A stretch of 64,000 bases of DNA from Lutimaribacter salitolerans (GTDB taxonomy: Bacteria; Pseudomonadota; Alphaproteobacteria; Rhodobacterales; Rhodobacteraceae), in assembly GCF_042677865.1 (NCBI RefSeq), contig NZ_JBHUDD010000059.1, positions 124,001-188,000 on the forward strand, in the 5' to 3' direction. The notes below the pieces were generated by a model that saw only the letters and a list, made by a program, of their open reading frames with translations, did no database searches and was not told where the DNA came from. Made by a program: the position numbers and the translations under genes. The stretch's first letter is position 1; each line of letters opens with the position of its first letter. Below are positions 60,218 to 64,000 of this stretch, in pieces.

Positions 60218-61012
60218 ATGTCGGACACGCAAAAATACGTCGGCGCGGTCGAGAACGCGGTCAAGATCCTGCGCCGCCTGACCCAGACGGACGAACCCGC
60301 CGGTGTGGCGACGCTGGCGCGCGAAACCGGGCTGAACGTGTCGACCGCGTTCAACATCCTGAAAACGCTGGTCAAAGAGGGGCTGGTGGTGTTCGACGAA
60401 CAGACCAAGACCTATGAGATCGGCGCCGGTATTCTGGAGCTTGCCGCGCCGATGCTGGGGCGCAATCCCGTCGACATGATCCGCCCGGTCATCACCGAGG
60501 TCAGCCATCATCACAAGGTACTGGTGGCGCTGTGGAACCTGACGCCGACGGGGCGAATCGTGCTGTCAGACCGGATCGTGCCGCCCAACGTGGTGCATGC
60601 CGACATGCGCGCAGGCGCCCGCCTGCCCGATCTGGTGGGGGCGGTCGGGCGCTGCGTCGCGGCGCAGCGCGGCTATGACCGCGACACCCTGCAACAGGCT
60701 TACGAGGCGCTGCGCTGGCAGAACCCGCCGGGGTTCGAGGCCTATTGGGCCGATGTGCAAAAGGCGCGCATCGATGGCTATGCCTTCGACTTCGGCAACC
60801 TTTTCAAGGGTCTGAGCATGGCCGCCGTGGTGGTGCGCGATCTGCAGGATGTGCCGCGTCTGGGGCTGAGCGCGATTTCGATCTCGGGGCAGAAAGAGCC
60901 CGCCGACCTGCACGAGGCCGCGCTGGCCCTGCAACAGGCGGCCAGCTTCATCGAGATCAACGTGTTCGGGCGGCGTGATGCGCCGGTGGATCAGGCGCGC
61001 GACGCCGGATGA
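60218..61012 (+). CDS. IclR-family regulator of the acyl-CoA/TRAP cluster
   Basis: 264 residues. Winged helix residues 8-70 (VGAVENAVKILRRLTQTDEP, LARETGLNVSTAFNILKTL) and effector domain to the end (VLVALWNLTPTGRIVLSDRI; GAVGRCVAAQRGY). Divergent from the hydratase-TRAP operon and directly before the acyl-CoA synthetase gene, so it is well placed to control both. Likely ligand is the imported acid or its CoA ester. Confidence 0.91.
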   Translation: MSDTQKYVGAVENAVKILRRLTQTDEPAGVATLARETGLNVSTAFNILKTLVKEGLVVFDEQTKTYEIGAGILELAAPMLGRNPVDMIRPVITEVSHHHKVLVALWNLTPTGRIVLSDRIVPPNVVHADMRAGARLPDLVGAVGRCVAAQRGYDRDTLQQAYEALRWQNPPGFEAYWADVQKARIDGYAFDFGNLFKGLSMAAVVVRDLQDVPRLGLSAISISGQKEPADLHEAALALQQAASFIEINVFGRRDAPVDQARDAG

Positions 61013-61029
61013 CGGAAAAAGGGACAGAC

Positions 61030-63153
61030 ATGACACTTCAGGCAGAGGACAGGCGGCGTGGCCTGGACGGGTTTTTCGCGCCACGCTCCATCGCGGTGAT
61101 CGGCGCGTCGGACGACCCCGAACGCATCGGCGGCCGCCCGTTGCACTTTTGCCTGAACTCGGGGTTCTCGGGGCCGATCTATCCGGTAAACCCGTCGCGT
61201 GACACGGTGCAGGGCCTGCCCGCCTTTGCCGATCTGGATGCCGTGCCGGGGCTGGTCGATCTGGCCATTCTGGCGGTTTCGGCGGATCGCATCGCGGACA
61301 CGCTGCGTGCCTGCGGACGCAAGGGCGCGCGCGCGGCGGTGATCTTCAGCGCCGGATTTGCCGAACTGGGCGCGGACGGGCAGGCGGCTCAGGGCGGGCT
61401 GGTGCGGATTGCACGCGAAAACGGGATGCGCCTGCTGGGGCCGAATTGCCTTGGGTTCTATGCGGCGGCATCCGGGGCCTGCGGCACGTTCTCGTCCGCC
61501 TTGCAGGGCGGGATGCCCGCACGCGGGGGGATCGGCCTGATCACGCAATCCGGGGCCTATGGCACGCATCTGTTGCAGATGGCCAAAGAGCGGCGGCTTG
61601 GTGTGGCGGGCTGGGTTTCCACGGGCAACGAGGCTGACGTGACCGTCGCCGATTGCCTGGCCCACATGGTCGAAGACCCCAGCGTGACCGCCATCGGTAT
61701 CTACATGGAAGGGGTCAACCAGCCCGAAACCCTGCTGTCGGCGCTGGAGCGCGCCCGCGCGCTGCGCAAGCCCGTGGTGATCATGAAGGTCGGCGCATCC
61801 GAGGTTGGCGCGCAGGCGATGCAGTCGCACACCGCGTCGCTGGCCGGGTCGGATGCCAGTTTTCAGGCCGCGATAGAACAGGCAGGCGCGCTGCGCACCG
61901 AGACGACGGAACAGATGTTCGACATTCTCTATGCCGCCTCGGTCGCGCCCTTGCCCAGCGGTGACAGGCTGGGCGTCCTGACCGTCTCGGGCGGGGCGGG
62001 GGTGCTGATGGCCGATGCGGCGGCCAAGCATGGCCTGCAGGTGCCGCCGATGCCCGCCGATGCGATAGACCGGATGCTGCTGCGCAATCCCTTTGCCTCG
62101 CCGCGCAACCCGGTGGACATCACGGCGCAGGCGATCAACGATTTCGACCTGATCCCCGATTACCTGACCGAGATGATGCGCAGCGGCGACTATGACGCCT
62201 ATGTCGGGTTCTTTACCTCGTGGGCGGGGGCGGACCGGCTGGGGCCTTTGATCTTTGATGCGCTGACCCGGGCATTGGACGGGTTCGACAAGCCCTTTGT
62301 GATGGTGGGCCTGCTGGGCGACGATCTGGCCGCGCGCTATGACGCGGCGGGCATCCCCAGCTTTGCTGATCCGTCGCGCGCGGTTGCGGTTCTGGGCGCG
62401 CTGGCGCGGCTGCGCGCCGGGTTCGACCGATCCGGCGTGGCGGGTATCCTGCCCGACATCGGTGATCCCGCCCTGCCCGCCACGCAGGTGTCCGAGGCGG
62501 CGGCCAAGGCGCGGCTGGCCAAGGCCGGTATCCCCTGCCTGCCGGAAGAGGTGGCGCGGGATGCCGACAGCGCGGTTGCGCTTGCGACCGCGATGGGCCT
62601 GCCGGTCGCGATGAAGATCCTGTCGCCGGACATCGCGCACAAGACCGACATCGGCGGCGTGGCTCTGGGCCTGAACAGCGCGGATTCGGTGCGTGATGCC
62701 GCGCGGCGGATGCTGACCGATATACCAAGGCGGATGCCCGACGCGCATATCGAGGGTGTGCTGATCACCCCGATGGCGGGGGAGGGTGTGGAACTGATTC
62801 TAGGCACGCAGCGCGATCCGATCATGGGACCCATGGTGATGATCGGCATGGGCGGTATCCTGGCCGAGGTCGCGCCCGACGTGGTGCTGGCCCGCGCGCC
62901 GGTGACGCCCGATCAGGCGCTGGAGATGCTGGGCCGGTTGCGTGCCGCTGCGTTGCTGGACGGGGTGCGGGGCCGCCCGGCGGCGGACAAGGCGGCGGTG
63001 GCCGATGCGATCTCGCGCCTGTCGGTTCTGGCCTTTGCCAACGCCGACCAGATCGAAAGCATCGAGATCAACCCCCTGCTGGCCCGCCCCGACGGGGTTC
63101 TGGCGCTGGACGCGCTGATCGTGCCGCGGGGCCATACCGAGGGCGAGGCATGA
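61030..63153 (+). CDS. Acyl-CoA synthetase (NDP-forming), fused subunits
   Basis: About 707 residues joining the alpha and beta parts of ADP-forming acetyl-CoA synthetase. CoA-binding domain near the start (RSIAVIGASDDPERIGGRP), ligase-CoA domains with NCLGFY and the loop around QSHTASLAGSD that holds the phospho-histidine, and a C-terminal ATP-grasp domain (KILSPDIAHKTDIGGVALGL). It would activate an acid with CoA and ATP reversibly. Start at 61030 has AAAGGGA upstream; an alternative ATG at 61009 overlaps the IclR stop. The hotdog gene overlaps its end by four bases. Confidence 0.9.
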   Translation: MTLQAEDRRRGLDGFFAPRSIAVIGASDDPERIGGRPLHFCLNSGFSGPIYPVNPSRDTVQGLPAFADLDAVPGLVDLAILAVSADRIADTLRACGRKGARAAVIFSAGFAELGADGQAAQGGLVRIARENGMRLLGPNCLGFYAAASGACGTFSSALQGGMPARGGIGLITQSGAYGTHLLQMAKERRLGVAGWVSTGNEADVTVADCLAHMVEDPSVTAIGIYMEGVNQPETLLSALERARALRKPVVIMKVGASEVGAQAMQSHTASLAGSDASFQAAIEQAGALRTETTEQMFDILYAASVAPLPSGDRLGVLTVSGGAGVLMADAAAKHGLQVPPMPADAIDRMLLRNPFASPRNPVDITAQAINDFDLIPDYLTEMMRSGDYDAYVGFFTSWAGADRLGPLIFDALTRALDGFDKPFVMVGLLGDDLAARYDAAGIPSFADPSRAVAVLGALARLRAGFDRSGVAGILPDIGDPALPATQVSEAAAKARLAKAGIPCLPEEVARDADSAVALATAMGLPVAMKILSPDIAHKTDIGGVALGLNSADSVRDAARRMLTDIPRRMPDAHIEGVLITPMAGEGVELILGTQRDPIMGPMVMIGMGGILAEVAPDVVLARAPVTPDQALEMLGRLRAAALLDGVRGRPAADKAAVADAISRLSVLAFANADQIESIEINPLLARPDGVLALDALIVPRGHTEGEA

Positions 63154-63542
63154 CTGACAAGATGTGGACATTCGACCGGCTGATCCCCGGTGCCGGTTTC
63201 GGCCCGGTCGTGGTGTCGCTGGATGCGGACCGCGTTGCGGGTTTTGAAGGCGTCTATGGCCCGATTACCGGCGATCTGGCGCCCGACGGGCTGATCGTGG
63301 CCGGGATGATGGAGGCCTATATCCGCGCCATCCAGCCCCGGCCCAAGGGCAATGTGCATGCCGCGCAAAAGCTGGCGTTCACCGGCGCGCAGGCGCGGCT
63401 GGGCGATACGGTGTCCTATACCGTCACCGTGCTGTCGAAAGAACAGAAGAAGGGACGCAACTGGATCATCTTCGCGATCGAGGCCGACGCAAACGGCAAG
63501 GCCCTGATGCGCGGCGACGTGACCGCGATCTGGGCGGCATGA
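63150..63542 (+). CDS. Small hotdog-fold (MaoC-like) protein without catalytic motif
   Basis: 130 residues. The C-terminal half has the hotdog strand pattern with LAFTGAQARLGDTVSYTVTVL, which matches MaoC-like dehydratases, but the catalytic D/N-H motif is absent; the helix region reads GLIVAGMMEAYIRAI. Overlaps the synthetase by four bases and lies ten bases before a second hotdog gene that has the motif. Probably the non-catalytic half of a two-subunit hydratase. Confidence 0.75.
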   Translation: MTDKMWTFDRLIPGAGFGPVVVSLDADRVAGFEGVYGPITGDLAPDGLIVAGMMEAYIRAIQPRPKGNVHAAQKLAFTGAQARLGDTVSYTVTVLSKEQKKGRNWIIFAIEADANGKALMRGDVTAIWAA

Positions 63543-63552
63543 GGGGACAAAC

Positions 63553-63954
63553 ATGACTGATTTTCCACCAACCCTGCCGCCGCTGACCCTTGCCACCAAC
63601 CCGGACACGACCCGCGCCTATGCCGCGCTGACACAGGATTGGAATCCGATCCATCTGGAGGCGGAGGCTGCCGCAAAGGCCGGGTTTGACCGGCCCATCG
63701 CGCATGGCACCATGGCGCTGAACCTGGCTGTGCAGGCGGTGGCACAGGGCAGCGACAACGCCTTGCGCATTGCCGATCTGACCATCCGCTTCACCGCGCC
63801 GACATGGGTGGGTCAGACGCTGACCGCGCAGGCAAACCGGCTTGAGGGTGCAGAATACGCGATCAGCGTGACCACCGACGACGGGCGGGTCGTGATGCAG
63901 GGGCAGGCCACGCTGGCCGCGCGCGATACCGAAGGTTCGAGAGGGACGGAATGA
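63553..63954 (+). CDS. MaoC-like acyl dehydratase
   Basis: 133-residue hotdog protein with the hydratase-2 motif: TQDWNPIHLEAEAAAKAGF (Asp and His of the active site, near residues 28-34) followed by RPIAHGTMALNLAV. Expected to add water to an enoyl-CoA. With the preceding gene it may form a heterodimer. The SDR gene overlaps by four bases, suggesting that the hydroxyacyl-CoA is then oxidised. Confidence 0.88.
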   Translation: MTDFPPTLPPLTLATNPDTTRAYAALTQDWNPIHLEAEAAAKAGFDRPIAHGTMALNLAVQAVAQGSDNALRIADLTIRFTAPTWVGQTLTAQANRLEGAEYAISVTTDDGRVVMQGQATLAARDTEGSRGTE

Positions 63955-64000
63955 CAGGGATACTGACAGGCAAGGTGATGCTGGTCACCGGCGCGGGTGG
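63951..64000 (+). CDS. Start of a short-chain dehydrogenase (cut by window)
   Basis: Only about 16 codons are in view: MTGILTGKVMLVTGAGG, the beginning of the SDR Rossmann motif TGxxxGxG. The ATG overlaps the stop of the hydratase gene. By position it would oxidise a 3-hydroxyacyl-CoA. Family call is likely, role inferred. Confidence 0.75.
   Translation, partial: MTGILTGKVMLVTGAG

Noticed and set aside
1..64000. tRNA, rRNA, CRISPR arrays, prophage or integrative-element attachment sites
   Set aside because: None could be recognised by eye; a tRNAscan or CRISPR search would be needed to exclude small cases fully.

Overview
The window reads as a high-GC alphaproteobacterial chromosome segment, most likely Rhodobacteraceae (Roseobacter-type). 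Reasons seen in the sequence: a complete urtABCDE urea transporter, a petP/petR-like regulator pair beside ilvE, an xseB-ispA-dxs string, a fused flavoprotein-SelD with mnmH, and many SBP-dependent ABC and TRAP importers. No tRNA, rRNA, CRISPR array or prophage was seen. The species name is inference.

Layout. 1-2633 (minus): a family-1 solute-binding protein and its double-length permease (cut by the window edge). 3133-9065 (plus): urtABCDE, with a perfect GC hairpin and a single undetermined base between urtA and urtB. 9191-14734 (minus): a polyamine-type ABC importer with a YtcJ-like amidohydrolase at its 3' end. 14877-19057 (minus): MarR regulator plus indolepyruvate oxidoreductase subunits. 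19174-22372: convergent mnmH and selD fusion. 22475-24996: malonyl-CoA synthetase-like gene and a DMT-family exporter. 25064-32760: a second polyamine-type importer with an FAD oxidase, a GntR regulator and a class III aminotransferase, which together look like a putrescine-type uptake and deamination unit. 32786-34632: an IS1595-family element carrying a PemK/MazF-like passenger gene, with 29-bp ends and an 8-bp target duplication. 34632-42194: a DoeA-like M24 hydrolase divergent from a third polyamine/opine-type importer with an SDR and cobO. 42247-43210: ohr/ohrR. 43277-49633: ilvE, petPR, a histone-deacetylase-like gene, xseB, ispA, dxs. 49630-64000: a CoA-thioester catabolic region with two IclR regulators, two acyl-CoA dehydrogenases, a CaiB-type CoA-transferase, thiolase-like plus DUF35 pair, TAXI-TRAP importer, enoyl-CoA hydratase, ADP-forming acyl-CoA synthetase, two small hotdog proteins and the start of an SDR.

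How the parts work together. Much of the window takes up nitrogen- or carbon-rich small solutes and feeds them to central metabolism. A near-palindromic motif with core AATTTGATCA lies before the second polyamine importer and its GntR gene, before the aminotransferase, and before the first polyamine importer 16 kb away, which suggests one regulon. The right-hand 14 kb looks like a complete route for an unidentified carboxylate: import (TAXI-TRAP), activation, dehydrogenation, hydration, and cleavage by a thiolase-like protein without the usual catalytic cysteines. That route is the best candidate for an undescribed system. Several intercistronic gaps, most of them just after solute-binding-protein genes, hold strong GC hairpins.
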